From CAVVEQ01 sp963804865 (GTDB taxonomy: Bacteria; Chloroflexota; Anaerolineae; Anaerolineales; Anaerolineaceae), in assembly GCA_963804865.1 (NCBI GenBank), contig CAWDSH010000001.1, forward strand, positions 1,488,001 to 1,552,000: a DNA stretch of 64,000 bases, in the 5' to 3' direction. The notes below the pieces were generated by a model, which was not told the origin of the DNA, searched no databases, and saw only the letters and a program-made list of their open reading frames with translations. Positions 9,265 to 18,988 of this stretch are shown here, piece after piece; the first letter of the stretch is position 1, and each line of letters opens with the position of its first letter. Made by a program: the position numbers and the translations under genes.

Positions 9265-10587
9265 ATGAATTTTATGTCTCGCAGCAAGCAGTTATCAATC
9301 TTGTGGGCTCTGATTCTTCTTGCATTCCTCTCTGCCTGCAATCAAAGCAGTAAACCGATCATCTATGGAGTATGGGAGCAATATGAATCGCCCTTGAGTT
9401 CGGTCAATCGCATCGACTCCAATGGAACCAATAACGCGGTCATCCATGCCAATACCAAAGGGATTTCGGTTTTCCAGTTCATCACGAAACACAACTACGC
9501 GTCGCCTGTATCCCCCGACGGCAAGTTGATTGCAGTCTACAGCCTGGCTGACGACGGTTTCTGGGAGCTGCAATTACGCACCACCCAGGTCGAACAGGGG
9601 GAAGCCCTTTTTGTCTACCCGGTTGGCACCCAGCTTTCGCGTTTTATCGAAGGATTTTCACCTTCCAGCAAATACTATACATTTACCAGTCAGGATCCGG
9701 ATACCGGTATCCTTTCGGTTCAGATCTTCGATGTTGCCGCCAAATCATTGCTGGAAACGATCCCGGGGGCTTTCTTCGTGGATTATTTCCCTGAGTCCGA
9801 TAACCTGGTGATATTATCGATCGGCCCGGATGGCGCGGTCGCGGGCGTGCAGCAGGTGGCCATCGCGGATCAGAGTATCAATAAACTTTACGAACCGCCA
9901 GCTGAAGAGCAGATCGGCTTCATGCATGTCACTCAGGATGGTAAGAGTCTCTTGATTTATGATATCGCCACGAAATTGATGTCCAAAATTGAATTCGGCA
10001 GCGGCGAGCATACCCCCATTTACCAGTATGAAGGGACAAACAATGCCGGGAATTTCGATCCCAATGGCAATTACCTGATGCTGACCGACCTCTCCCAGGA
10101 GAAGCAGCTGGTTGTGCTTCTGGATGATAACCTTGCTGAAGTCATCCGGGTTGAAAGCATCCAATCGGGATTTATTTCATTTTCGGAAAATGCCCAATAT
10201 TTCTGCTACATGCTCGACGCGGGAGAAAAATTGGAACTGCTGGTGAAAGATATCAAGGCAGGCACAGCATATTCGATCACCGCTGAAGGTGTCTTTTACC
10301 GCTCCGATTTTTCACCTGATAGCAAGCACATTGTTTTCATAGAATACAAGGAGGAAACAGATAAAACCGGCGAGCTCTTTGCAGCAGCGGTGGATGGCAG
10401 CAGCAAGACCCTCCTCGATGGCGGTGTGACCTCGTTCGATTTCAGTGACAATAACACCATCGTTTATTTCAAGATCAATGAAGAATCCGGCAGCCCGGTG
10501 AGCAGCATGATCCGCATTGATTTCGAAGGAAAGAACAAAACGGAGCTCCTCTCATCGCAACCTGGGATCTTTTCCTTCATCCGGTAG
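9265..10587 (+). CDS. Lipoprotein with beta-propeller (TolB/WD40-like) domain
   Basis: Secreted lipoprotein of about 440 residues. The signal peptide ends in the lipobox LLAFLSAC. Repeated blades follow with SPDGK-like turns (VSPDGKLIAVYS, SPDSKHIVFIEY), as in TolB-type propellers. I chose ATG 9265 because GGAGATG lies just upstream; ATGs at 9232, 9253, 9259, 9262 and 9274 are also in frame. The role is unknown. Several similar lipoproteins occur in this window. Confidence 0.8.
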   Translation: MNFMSRSKQLSILWALILLAFLSACNQSSKPIIYGVWEQYESPLSSVNRIDSNGTNNAVIHANTKGISVFQFITKHNYASPVSPDGKLIAVYSLADDGFWELQLRTTQVEQGEALFVYPVGTQLSRFIEGFSPSSKYYTFTSQDPDTGILSVQIFDVAAKSLLETIPGAFFVDYFPESDNLVILSIGPDGAVAGVQQVAIADQSINKLYEPPAEEQIGFMHVTQDGKSLLIYDIATKLMSKIEFGSGEHTPIYQYEGTNNAGNFDPNGNYLMLTDLSQEKQLVVLLDDNLAEVIRVESIQSGFISFSENAQYFCYMLDAGEKLELLVKDIKAGTAYSITAEGVFYRSDFSPDSKHIVFIEYKEETDKTGELFAAAVDGSSKTLLDGGVTSFDFSDNNTIVYFKINEESGSPVSSMIRIDFEGKNKTELLSSQPGIFSFIR

Positions 10588-10596
10588 AAGAAATCC

Positions 10597-11319
10597 ATGT
10601 CAAACGCATTTGATATCCTCCTTTTGATTGCCCGTCCTGCAGCGGGAAAATCGGAGATCATTCATTATTTGAAAGGCCTGGACGAAGTCACCCGCTTGAA
10701 TCGATTTCACCTTCATCCTTTTGAGGAGATCGATGATTTTCCCTTCCTCTGGACCTGGTTTGAAGAAGATGAGATCCTCACCCGCCTGGGTCACCCCCGC
10801 CTGCATTCGGATGCTGGAGGATACTTCCTCCAGGTGTACCTGTGGGACGTCTTGATTGAGCGGTTGAACCTCGAATACACCAAGAAATTACGCGATGATC
10901 CAGCATATCATCAGCATAAGACCACCATCCTGGAATTCTCCCGCGGACTCGAGCACGGCGGATATGCCCGCGCTTTCGAGCACCTTGGCAAGGAAATCAC
11001 TGACCGGCTGGCAATCCTCTATGTCGATGTGTCGTGGGAGGAATCGCTGCGTAAGAATCGCAAGCGCTTCAATCCCGATCGCCCGGATAGCATTCTCCAG
11101 CATGCTCTTGAAGATGAGAAATTGGAGCGCCTTTACCGCGAGACCGATTGGGATGCAGTCAGCGCTGGTGACCCGCGTTACCTCGTCATCCAGGGGAGCA
11201 AGGTGCCTTATGTCGTACTGGACAACGCTGATGATGTGACCACGCGCGGTGGCGATGAATTGGGTCTGCGTCTTGAAGGATCTCTGAACAAGTTGTGGGC
11301 ATTCTATCCGCATGCCTGA
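10597..11319 (+). CDS. P-loop NTPase-like protein of unknown function
   Basis: A 240-residue soluble protein with an N-terminal Walker A-like sequence, LLLIARPAAGKSE. Later LAILYVDVSWEESLRKNRKR resembles the lid and base-binding region of nucleoside-kinase-like P-loop proteins. I do not recognise the family. It starts 9 bases after the propeller lipoprotein, so the two are probably cotranscribed. Confidence 0.7.
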   Translation: MSNAFDILLLIARPAAGKSEIIHYLKGLDEVTRLNRFHLHPFEEIDDFPFLWTWFEEDEILTRLGHPRLHSDAGGYFLQVYLWDVLIERLNLEYTKKLRDDPAYHQHKTTILEFSRGLEHGGYARAFEHLGKEITDRLAILYVDVSWEESLRKNRKRFNPDRPDSILQHALEDEKLERLYRETDWDAVSAGDPRYLVIQGSKVPYVVLDNADDVTTRGGDELGLRLEGSLNKLWAFYPHA

Positions 11320-11388
11320 TCGATATCGACTGGTCAATGGCAATCTGAGAAATCAGTTGAGCACAACAGGTTAAAATTTTGAAAGTTC

Positions 11389-11417
11389 TTGTCGCGTTGC
11401 GAATCCTGTGATATAAT
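11389..11417 (+). promoter_or_regulatory. Sigma-70-type promoter of rplS
   Basis: TTGTCG at 11389-11394 and TATAAT at 11412-11417 with a 17-base spacer. It lies 49 bases before the rplS start and gives L19 its own promoter. Confidence 0.8.
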
Positions 11418-11466
11418 CCGCCGTCGCGTTAAGAAACGCAATCCATTATTTTGCAAGGTGAGTAAG

Positions 11467-11814
11467 ATGACTGATCTGATCAAAGCCGTTGAGGCTCCCA
11501 TAAATGAAAAAGTGCCCGAGCTTCAGCCTGGCGATACCGTGAGTGTGCACGTTAAAATCAAGGAAGGCACTCGCGAGCGCGTGCAGGAATTCAAGGGTAC
11601 TGTTCTTTACCTCCATCGCAACGGGAACAACTCGACATTTACCGTGCGCCGCCTTGCCAGTAATGGTGTTGGCGTGGAGCGCACTTTCCTGACCCGCTCG
11701 CCCCGCCTCGAAAAAGTGGTGGTTGAGCGTCATAACAAGGTCCGCCGTTCCCGCATGTACTTCCTTCGCGATCGCACTGGAAAGAGCGCCCGCCTGAAAC
11801 AAAAATTTTCCTGA
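11467..11814 (+). CDS. rplS: 50S ribosomal protein L19
   Basis: Ribosomal protein L19 of 115 residues, at the 30S-50S interface. The signature VQEFKGTVLYLHRNGNNSTF and the C-terminal RRSRMYFLRDRTGKSARLK are clear. An upstream in-frame start at 11389 lies inside the promoter, so ATG 11467 is right. In many bacteria rplS sits with trmD and rimM; here it stands alone with its own promoter and terminator. Confidence 0.97.
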   Translation: MTDLIKAVEAPINEKVPELQPGDTVSVHVKIKEGTRERVQEFKGTVLYLHRNGNNSTFTVRRLASNGVGVERTFLTRSPRLEKVVVERHNKVRRSRMYFLRDRTGKSARLKQKFS

Positions 11815-11837
11815 TCATCTGATCTTCGCTCATATCA

Positions 11838-11870
11838 GGGTGTGACCTGCGCCGAGGTTGCACCCTTTTT
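11838..11870 (+). terminator. Rho-independent terminator after rplS
   Basis: GGGTGTGACCT pairs with AGGTTGCACCC over 11 positions (two G-U pairs) around a GCGCCG loop, followed by TTTTTGCTT. It closes the rplS transcript just before the next gene. Confidence 0.85.
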
Positions 11871-11893
11871 GCTTCTCTATTAGAATTCTCAAG

Positions 11894-12631
11894 ATGTCAA
11901 TCCCACTGATTGGTATTACCGGCAACCTGCGCAGGAATAATGATCGCCTCGAGCACCGCCTGGGAGAGAAATATACCTCTGCCATCCAGGCTGCCGGTGG
12001 TCTGCCCGTGATTCTCCCGCCGGAGAGCTCCGAGCAAAACCTGGCAGCCTTGCCGCTGAGGTTGGATGGCATTCTTTTCAGCGGTGGTGTGGATGTTGAA
12101 CCGCGCCACTTCAACGGCGATCCGCATCCCCTGGTGGAAGCCGACGAGCATGAGCGCGACGAGTTTGAGATAAAACTGGTGAAATTGGCCATCGCTTCCG
12201 GATGCCCGATACTGGGTATCTGCCGCGGTTGCCAGGTGATCAATGTCGCCATGGGTGGCTCGCTCTATACCCACATCCCCGAGCAACATGTTGGCGCAAT
12301 CCAGCATGATCGCCATGACAACCTCGACCGCGCTTATATGGCACATCTTGTTCGTCTCGATCCGGCCAGTACGCTTGCCGGGATCACCGGGAAAACTGAG
12401 CTGCAGGTCAACAGCCTGCATCACCAGGGCATCAAGGACCTGGCACCAGGCTTGACTGCAACCGGTTGGTGCGTTGAGGATGGACTTATCGAAGCCGTGG
12501 AGATCAAGGATCACCCATATGCGCTGGCTGTTCAATGGCATCCCGAGGAAATGCAGCAGCATACTGAAATGCAGGCGCTTTTCCATTCATTTGTAAACGC
12601 AGCAGAAAGCTATCATACGCGCAATGCCTGA
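11894..12631 (+). CDS. Gamma-glutamyl-gamma-aminobutyrate hydrolase family (peptidase C26) amidotransferase
   Basis: Class I glutamine amidotransferase-like hydrolase of 245 residues. The nucleophile Cys is in GICRGCQ and the His-Glu pair in VQWHPEE. LFSGGVDVEP and SLHHQGIKD are family signatures. PuuD-type members cleave gamma-glutamyl-GABA, but others act on different gamma-glutamyl compounds. Its stop overlaps the murI start (ATGCCTGA), which points to translational coupling. Confidence 0.9.
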   Translation: MSIPLIGITGNLRRNNDRLEHRLGEKYTSAIQAAGGLPVILPPESSEQNLAALPLRLDGILFSGGVDVEPRHFNGDPHPLVEADEHERDEFEIKLVKLAIASGCPILGICRGCQVINVAMGGSLYTHIPEQHVGAIQHDRHDNLDRAYMAHLVRLDPASTLAGITGKTELQVNSLHHQGIKDLAPGLTATGWCVEDGLIEAVEIKDHPYALAVQWHPEEMQQHTEMQALFHSFVNAAESYHTRNA

Positions 12632-13448
12632 TCAGCCATTCATCGGTGTTTTCGATTCTGGCGTAGGCGGGCTTTCTGTCCTCAAGAGCATCCGCCAGCT
12701 GCTGCCTTCCCAGCCGGTGCTCTATTTCGGCGACCAGGGTCATGTCCCCTATGGCTCCCGTTCATTGGAGGAAGTGCGTGCTTTCTCCAAAGGCATTACC
12801 GAATTCCTCCTCGATCTGGGAGCTGCCACGATCGTGGTCGCCTGCAATACCGCCTCCGCGGCAGCGCTGCATTATCTCCGCGAGGAATTCCCCGCGGTGA
12901 AATTTGTGGGCATGGAACCGGCGGTCAAGCCGGCAGCCGGGTTGACCCAGACCGGGGTCGTTGGGGTGCTTGCCACGCCAGCCACCTTCCAGGGTCAGCT
13001 TTACGCATCCGTCGTGGAACGTTTCGCGAATGGTGTCACCCTTCTTCAGGATACCTGCCCCGGGTTGGTATCCGAGATCGAAGCCGGTCATCTCACGGGG
13101 AAAGAGACCCGCCGCATCCTTGAAAAAGCCCTCAGGCCCATGCTCTCCAGGCACATCGATACCATCGTCCTGGGTTGTACGCATTACCCGTTTGTCATCC
13201 CTTTGATCCAGGAGATCGCCGGTCCCGGTGTGCGCGTCATCGACCCCGCCCCGGCCGTTGCCCGGCAGACCTCGCGTATTCTTGACGAGCTGGGCATCAT
13301 CCAGCTTGAGGGACGTAGCGGGGATCTCCGGGTATTCACCAGCGGTGATCCCCCGGCATTGAAATACCTGTTGCCCATGCTCCTGGGTGAGTCGGCCGTT
13401 GTTGAAGCGGTTGCCTGGGATGAGCTTTCCAATCCTCATATAAAATAG
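12624..13448 (+). CDS. murI: Glutamate racemase
   Basis: Converts L-glutamate to D-glutamate for peptidoglycan. The protein has 274 residues. FDSGVGGLSVL, the first catalytic Cys in ACNTASAAA and the second in GCTHYPF are all present. Its start overlaps the C26 gene by 8 bases. It implies that the organism makes peptidoglycan, which is relevant to the degenerate PBP at 29.6-32.5 kb. Confidence 0.95.
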   Translation: MPDQPFIGVFDSGVGGLSVLKSIRQLLPSQPVLYFGDQGHVPYGSRSLEEVRAFSKGITEFLLDLGAATIVVACNTASAAALHYLREEFPAVKFVGMEPAVKPAAGLTQTGVVGVLATPATFQGQLYASVVERFANGVTLLQDTCPGLVSEIEAGHLTGKETRRILEKALRPMLSRHIDTIVLGCTHYPFVIPLIQEIAGPGVRVIDPAPAVARQTSRILDELGIIQLEGRSGDLRVFTSGDPPALKYLLPMLLGESAVVEAVAWDELSNPHIK

Positions 13449-13505
13449 AATTTTTATTGCGTCCAATGTTTTTCGATCCCAGCTGATGCTCACCAGCTTT
13501 CTTTT

Positions 13506-13528
13506 GGTATACTTTCCACTCAGGAGGG
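13506..13528 (+). promoter_or_regulatory. Candidate extended -10 promoter and RBS for the DUF3090 gene
   Basis: TGGTATACT forms an extended -10 element about 25 bases before ATG 13536, and CAGGAGGG follows as a strong ribosome site. No clear -35 is visible. Confidence 0.45.
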
Positions 13529-13535
13529 TGTTCCC

Positions 13536-14066
13536 ATGCCCCGTTTAGAGATCGAATTGAATCCCGTCACCCATATTACCGTGGATGCCATCGGCAAACC
13601 TGGAGAGCGGGTTTTCTATTTACAGGCAAAAAAGGACGAGCAGGTGGTCACGCTGCTGGTCGAGAAAGTGCAGATCCAGACCCTCGCCATAGGTGTGGAA
13701 CAGTTCTTCACCGAGCTTTCCGCCAGGCTTCCCGATCTCCCCCCGGTGGAAGTCAAATACCGTGAGTTAGCCATGCATATCAAGCCTCCCGTCGATCCTG
13801 CCTTCCGCGCAGGCGAAATGGGGCTGGCTTATGATGCCGACCTGGACCGGATGTGCCTGGTCGTTCATGAGATCCTGCTCGAAAACCAGACCCAGGACGA
13901 GGTCAGTGTGGCGCGTTTCTGGTGCACGCGTACCCAGCTGCGCGCGTTGATCCATTGGGGATTGGAAGTAGCCAACCGCGGCAGGCAGATCTGCCCCCAG
14001 TGCGGTGAGCCCATGGATCCAACAGGTCATTTCTGTCCCAAGAAGAATGGTCACGGCAGAAAATAG
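13536..14066 (+). CDS. DUF3090 family protein
   Basis: Uncharacterised 176-residue protein of the DUF3090 (TIGR03847) family. GERVFYLQAKKDEQVVTLLVEK and the C-terminal zinc-ribbon-like CPQCGEPMDPTGHFCP are recognisable. In actinobacteria this family sits beside the SCO1664-type gene and a histidine phosphatase, near mycothiol genes. The SCO1664-type partner follows here after 35 bases, but the phosphatase is absent from the window. Confidence 0.88.
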   Translation: MPRLEIELNPVTHITVDAIGKPGERVFYLQAKKDEQVVTLLVEKVQIQTLAIGVEQFFTELSARLPDLPPVEVKYRELAMHIKPPVDPAFRAGEMGLAYDADLDRMCLVVHEILLENQTQDEVSVARFWCTRTQLRALIHWGLEVANRGRQICPQCGEPMDPTGHFCPKKNGHGRK

Positions 14067-14101
14067 ATGGTTTATTCTCCACTTGAAATCATTAACCATA
14101 G

Positions 14102-14833
14102 ATGCAAGACGTTATTGATCTGATCGACCAGCTGGCGCTCCTGAAAAATGGAGATATCGACCTGAAAGGTCAATTCGTCTGGGGTTCCAACTACACCTTC
14201 CTGGTAAACGTGATCTCCGGGGAACAGTCCACCAGGGCTGTCTACAAGCCAACCCGTGGCGAACGACCTCTTTGGGATTTCCCCGCTGCCAGCCTTGCCA
14301 AACGCGAAGTGGCGGCATACCTGTTGAGCTGCGCGCTGGGCTGGAACTTCGTCCCTCCCACTGTTTACCGTAAACAGGCACCTATGGGTCGCGGTTCCCT
14401 TCAGCTTTTTATCCCGCATGATCCCGAGTACCATTTCTTTAATTTCACCCAGCAGGATAAAGATCGCCTGCGTCCAGTGGTGTTCTTCGACTTGCTGGTA
14501 AACAACGCTGATCGCAAGGGCAGTCACTTATTGATCGACTCCAACGGAAAATTATGGGCGATCGATCACGGCATTTGCTTTCACACCGATGATAAGCTGC
14601 GCACGGTGATCTGGGATTTCATTGGCACGCCCATCCCGGGTGATTTGCTTTCCGATGTTGAAAAGGTGCTGCCCGCTCTGCAAAATGGGGGGGAGACCTT
14701 CACGCAGCTGCGTCCATTTCTCAAGGAAGTCGAGATCGATGCCATCGCGCGCCGTGCCTCGCGTCTTCTTAAGAATCCGGTATTTCCCGCTCCCCAGGGT
14801 AAGGAGCGTCCATTCCCCTATCCCCCGATATAA
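14102..14833 (+). CDS. SCO1664 family protein (PI3/4-kinase-like fold)
   Basis: A 243-residue protein of the TIGR03843/SCO1664 family, distantly related to phosphatidylinositol-3/4-kinase catalytic folds. The kinase-like elements are AVYKPTRGERPLWDFP (putative ATP-binding Lys), FFDLLVNNADRKGSHLL (catalytic-loop-like D and N) and LWAIDHGICF (DFG-like). The substrate is unknown. The pairing with DUF3090 is conserved, which suggests a joint function. Confidence 0.85.
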   Translation: MQDVIDLIDQLALLKNGDIDLKGQFVWGSNYTFLVNVISGEQSTRAVYKPTRGERPLWDFPAASLAKREVAAYLLSCALGWNFVPPTVYRKQAPMGRGSLQLFIPHDPEYHFFNFTQQDKDRLRPVVFFDLLVNNADRKGSHLLIDSNGKLWAIDHGICFHTDDKLRTVIWDFIGTPIPGDLLSDVEKVLPALQNGGETFTQLRPFLKEVEIDAIARRASRLLKNPVFPAPQGKERPFPYPPI

Positions 14834-14845
14834 TTACAGGTAACC

Positions 14846-15878
14846 ATGAAAACGATAAATCTCGCACTGGTAGGTTTTGGAAATGTTGGTCAGGCTTTCT
14901 TGCGTCTCTTAATGCGCAAGGAAGACAGGCTCAAAGAAGAATTCGATTTTGAATGTAAGGTTACAGGCATTGCCACCGGCACGCATGGCAGCGTCATCGA
15001 TCCGCAAGGGATCGATTTTACCCGCGCGTTGGAAATTGCCGCGCAGCATGGCAACCTCTCCGACCTGGCCGGGCTGCCTGCCAGGTCTTCAACCGTGGAT
15101 TTCATTCGCACCTGCCCCGCGGACGTCCTTTTGGAGAATTCGCCGGTCAATCATCAAACCGGGCAGCCGGCTGCCGAGCACCTGCGCACGGCTCTCGAAT
15201 GCGGCATGCACGCCATAACTGCCAATAAGGGTCCCGTGGTGCATGCATTCAACGACCTTACCGCTTTCGCCGTTGAGACGAGGAAAGCGTTTTCTGTTCG
15301 AATCAGCGGTCATGGATGGCGCCCCCATCTTTTCGCTCTTCCGCGGGCCGCTCCCTGCCATAGAGCTGCAGGGCTTTTCCGGCATTCTCAATTCCTGCAC
15401 CAATTTCCTGCTGGGACGCATGGAAGCCGGCGTTTCCTTCGATCAGGCTATCGAAGAAGGACGCGCCATCGGCATCACGGAGACCGATCCCAGCGCGGAT
15501 ATCGATGGCTGGGATGCCGCCATTAAGGTGGCTGCCCTCTGCACCGTCCTGATGGGTGTGCCGCTCAAACCCCAGCAGGTGGACCGCATCGGCATTCACG
15601 GGATAACACCCACGATGATCAGTGAGGCGCTGGCTCAAAATGAGCGCTGGAAGCTGGTCTGCCGTGCCCGGCGCGAACAGGGTGGTGTTAGCGCATCCGT
15701 GGCACCAGCACGGGTCAAATCTTCCTCTCCGCTTTACGCCATCAACGGCACCAGCTCGTTTGTGCAGTTCGAGAGCGATGTTCTTCCCGCGCTGGGCATC
15801 CTGGAAACCAATCCCGGCCCCGAAACCACGGCTTACGGTCTGCTCTGCGATCTGATCAATGCCATTCGTGGGGCATGA
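14846..15878 (+). CDS. hom: Homoserine dehydrogenase, frameshifted
   Basis: NAD(P)-dependent reduction of aspartate semialdehyde to homoserine, for Thr and Met synthesis. The N-terminal Rossmann motif is LVGFGNVGQAFL, followed by ITANKGPVV. The frame breaks in a T-run at 15290-15293: removing one T gives ETRKAFLFESAVMDGAPIF, which continues into FSGILNSCTNFLLGRME and DPSADIDGWDAAIK. The reconstructed 343 residues match the short form without an ACT domain. The break is most likely a homopolymer error. Confidence 0.88.
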
Positions 15879-15906
15879 AAGTGGATGCTTTGCTGATCGC
15901 ACCTCA

Positions 15907-16413
15907 ATGAAAAAACGAGCGCTGATTCACACGGTATTCCTGGCTTTGGGAACCAACCTCGGGAATCGTGTGGCAAACCTGAATTCTGCAATTTCCTCGC
16001 TTTCTTCTTTTTTTGCTGTTAAGATGCTTTCTCCCATCTACGAAACCGAGCCCTGGGGATACGCGGATCAGCCTGCGTTTCTTAATCAGGTCCTGAAAGC
16101 GGAAACGGATCTGACCCCATTGCAGTTGCTCAAGCGGTTGAAATCCATTGAAAAAATGATTGGCCGCAAACCGAGTTTTCGATACGGACCGCGCCTGATC
16201 GACCTCGATATCCTGTTTTATGATGCTCTTGTTCAGGAGCTTCCCCGGCTGACCATCCCCCACCCCAGGCTGCATGAGCGTGCTTTCGTGCTTATCCCGC
16301 TGGCAGGTATTGCGCCCGATCTCATCCACCCGGTGCTGCAGCGCAGTATTCGTGAATTGGTGGAAAAAGTGGATGGCAGTGGGGTAAAATTGTTTCCAAT
16401 GGATGAGCAGTAA
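15907..16413 (+). CDS. folK: 2-amino-4-hydroxy-6-hydroxymethyldihydropteridine diphosphokinase
   Basis: HPPK, the pyrophosphokinase of folate synthesis, 168 residues. FLALGTNLGNR at the N-terminus, YETEPWGYADQPAFLNQV and RYGPRLIDLDILFYD are diagnostic. I chose ATG 15907 so that the protein begins just before the conserved LALGTNLG strand. FolP follows, giving consecutive folate steps. Confidence 0.95.
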   Translation: MKKRALIHTVFLALGTNLGNRVANLNSAISSLSSFFAVKMLSPIYETEPWGYADQPAFLNQVLKAETDLTPLQLLKRLKSIEKMIGRKPSFRYGPRLIDLDILFYDALVQELPRLTIPHPRLHERAFVLIPLAGIAPDLIHPVLQRSIRELVEKVDGSGVKLFPMDEQ

Positions 16414-16510
16414 TGGGTTGGGCAACAAACATGAAAGCATGATGATGTTTTCGCCGCTCATCAACAATTAATATTGACTTTACGCCTAGTTTGAATTCTT
16501 GAGGAGAAGC

Positions 16511-17365
16511 ATGCAACCATTACCTTTTGGAACTCGCACCTTCATCATGGGCATCCTCAATGTCACCCCCGATAGTTTCTCTGGTGATGGTCTCATGGCA
16601 CGCGGTGAAGTGATCCAGAATGCGCTTGAGCAGGCAAAGCGTTTCCTGGATGAAGGCGCTGATATCCTCGATATTGGCGGGGAAAGCACCCGTCCCGGTG
16701 CCAATCCCATTACCGAAGAGGAAGAAATGCAGCGGGTGTTGCCGGTGATAAAATCTGTACGCAGCGCTGACATGGATATCCTCATTTCCATCGATTCCTA
16801 CAAATCAAAAGTCGCTGAAGCTGCCATCGATGCCGGTGCGGATTGGATCAACGATGGTTGGGCGCTCCGTGCGGATTCCAAATTGGCCAAAGTTGCCGCC
16901 CGCAATGGCGTGCCGATCATCTTGATGCACAATCGCAGCAAACCGTCATCGGTGGAGCTCAACGATCGCCTGGGTGGGCGTTATGTCGGTACGGAATACC
17001 AGGATCTGCTCGCTGATGTGAAATCCGAATTGATGGAAAGCGTCGAGCGCGCCCGGAAAGCTGGCATCGAAAACGATCGCATCATCCTTGACCCCGGTAT
17101 TGGCTTTGGAAAGTCAGTTCCGCAGAACCTGGAATTGATCAATCGTTTGAATGAAATTAAAGCTTTGGGTTATCCCGTTCTATTGGGGCCTTCGCGGAAG
17201 TCCTTCATTGGATACACGCTCGATTTACCCACCAATCAGCGCCTCGAGGGCACCGGGGCCAGCGTGGCCATCGGTATCGCCCGTGGCGCGGATATCGTCC
17301 GCGTGCATGATGTGGAAGCCATGACACGCGTTGCGAAAATGACGGACGCAATCGTCCGCCAGTAA
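16511..17365 (+). CDS. folP: Dihydropteroate synthase
   Basis: Joins the FolK product to para-aminobenzoate. The protein has 284 residues. MGILNVTPDSFSGDG, DIGGESTRPGA and ILDPGIGFGK are the pterin and sulfonamide-site motifs. The site GAGGAGAAGC precedes ATG 16511. folK ends 97 bases upstream. Confidence 0.96.
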   Translation: MQPLPFGTRTFIMGILNVTPDSFSGDGLMARGEVIQNALEQAKRFLDEGADILDIGGESTRPGANPITEEEEMQRVLPVIKSVRSADMDILISIDSYKSKVAEAAIDAGADWINDGWALRADSKLAKVAARNGVPIILMHNRSKPSSVELNDRLGGRYVGTEYQDLLADVKSELMESVERARKAGIENDRIILDPGIGFGKSVPQNLELINRLNEIKALGYPVLLGPSRKSFIGYTLDLPTNQRLEGTGASVAIGIARGADIVRVHDVEAMTRVAKMTDAIVRQ

Positions 17366-17404
17366 AAGGTTCGTCAAAACCCTTTTGAAAATACTGGAAT
17401 TCGT

Positions 17405-17410
17405 TATAAT
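17405..17410 (+). promoter_or_regulatory. Candidate -10 box for lpdA
   Basis: TATAAT at 17405-17410, 99 bases before the lpdA ATG. The best -35 candidate, TTGAAA at 17385, is only 14 bases away, so the promoter is uncertain. Confidence 0.4.
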
Positions 17411-17509
17411 CATTCCCTGAAATCATTTGGAATGTGGAACCATCTTGAAATAATGTTCCATGACCCCTTTCCAATTTATCAATACTCTTACTAACAACCA
17501 GGAGTTCCC

Positions 17510-18909
17510 ATGAATGAATATGATGTGGTGGTAATTGGCGCCGGGATCGGCGGTTATGTTTGCGCCATCCGTGCCTCGCAGCTTGGAAAGAAAGTAGCCG
17601 TGATCGATAAGCGCTGGTTGGGTGGTGTTTGTCTTAATGTCGGCTGCATCCCAACCAAATCACTGCTGAAAAACGCGGAAGTGGCACATACCCTCCGTGA
17701 GCGCGGCAAGGAATTTGGTTTTTCCTTTGAAAATCTCAAGCTGGATTATCCCGTTGCGGTCAAACGCAGCCGGGTAGTATCCGACCGGCTCACCAAGGGC
17801 GTTGCCTTCCTGATGAAAAAGAACAACATTGATGTCCTCATGGGCACTGCCCGCATCGCGGCCAGGGATAAAGTTGTCGTCAAGGATGCGGATGGGAAAT
17901 CGCAGGAATTGAAAGCAAAGAATATTGTCATCGCCACTGGTTCTTATGCGGGAACGATCCCCGGCATTACTGTGGATGGCAAGCAGGTGCTTACCTTTTG
18001 GGAAGCCATCCTCCAGGAGACTCTGCCAAAATCCGTGTTGATCATCGGCGCAGGCGCCCTGGGCGTTGAATTTGCCACCATCTGGAATTCCTATGGTTCC
18101 CAGGTCACCCTGGTTGAGATGCTTCCCCGCATCGTGCCCCTTGAGGATGAAGAAGTCAGCACTGAGCTCAATCGTGCTTTTCAAAAACGCGGCATTCAGG
18201 TCTATGCAGGTGCCAGGGTGGCATCCATCACTCCCGGAAAATCCGGCTGTCACGGTCAAATTATCGACTGCGGAAGGTGAAAAAAGTGTCGAGGTGGAGC
18301 AGGTTCTGCTTGCCACCGGGTTCAAGCCCAATTCCACCGATCTTGGCCTGGAGGAACTTGGTGTTGCATTAACTGACCGCAAATTCATCAAGGTGGATGA
18401 GAAGATGTCCACCAGCGTCCCCGGCATCTGGGCGGTGGGCGATGTTACCGGTCAGCTGCTCCTCGCGCACGTAGCTGCCACCATGGGCGTGATCTGCGCG
18501 GAAAATATCGCCGGCGTCGAAACAGTCAAATTGGATGTCAATATGGTCCCGCGTGCCACCTTCTGCCAGCCGCAGATCGCATCCTTTGGCTTTACGGAAG
18601 CGCAGGCCAGGGAGAAGGGCTACGACGTGAAGGTCGGGCGTTTCAACTTCCAGGCCAATGGTAAAGCCCTGGGTTTGGGCGATTACGCCGGGTTTGCCAA
18701 GATCGTCACGGATGCCAAATACGGCGAGATCCTGGGTGCCTCCCTGATCGGTCCGGATGTCTCTGAACTGCTTCCCGAATTGACCCTCGCCCAGCGCAAT
18801 GAGCTGACCGCTCGAGGAAATTACCCGCAATATCCACACCCATCCCACTCTCAGCGAGGTTCTGTTGGAAGCTGCTGAGTCGGCATTGGGTCATTCCATC
18901 CACATGTAG
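17510..18909 (+). CDS. lpdA: Dihydrolipoamide dehydrogenase, two frameshifts
   Basis: E3 flavoprotein of 2-oxoacid dehydrogenase or glycine cleavage complexes, 465 residues when repaired. The FAD motif is VVVIGAGIGGYVCAIRA, the redox disulfide GGVCLNVGCIPTKS, the NAD motif LIIGAGALGVEFA, and WAVGDVTG lies later. An extra C in the CCC run at 18233-18235 and an extra base near 18813 shift the frame. The last frame gives EEITRNIHTHPTLSEVLLEA, the conserved C-terminal His-Glu dimer region, ending at TAG 18907-18909. All hallmarks survive, so error is more likely than decay. Confidence 0.92.
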
Positions 18910-18923
18910 ACTTTCCCTAATAA

Positions 18924-18955
18924 AAAAAGACGGCAGAAGCATCTGCCGTCTTTTT
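18924..18955. terminator. Bidirectional terminator
   Basis: A 14-bp stem (AAAAAGACGGCAGA / TCTGCCGTCTTTTT) with an AGCA loop between the convergent lpdA and lipoprotein genes. U-runs form on both strands. Confidence 0.9.
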
Positions 18956-18988
18956 GATTTCGGTCAACCTGACTTTGGGTTATTTCCC

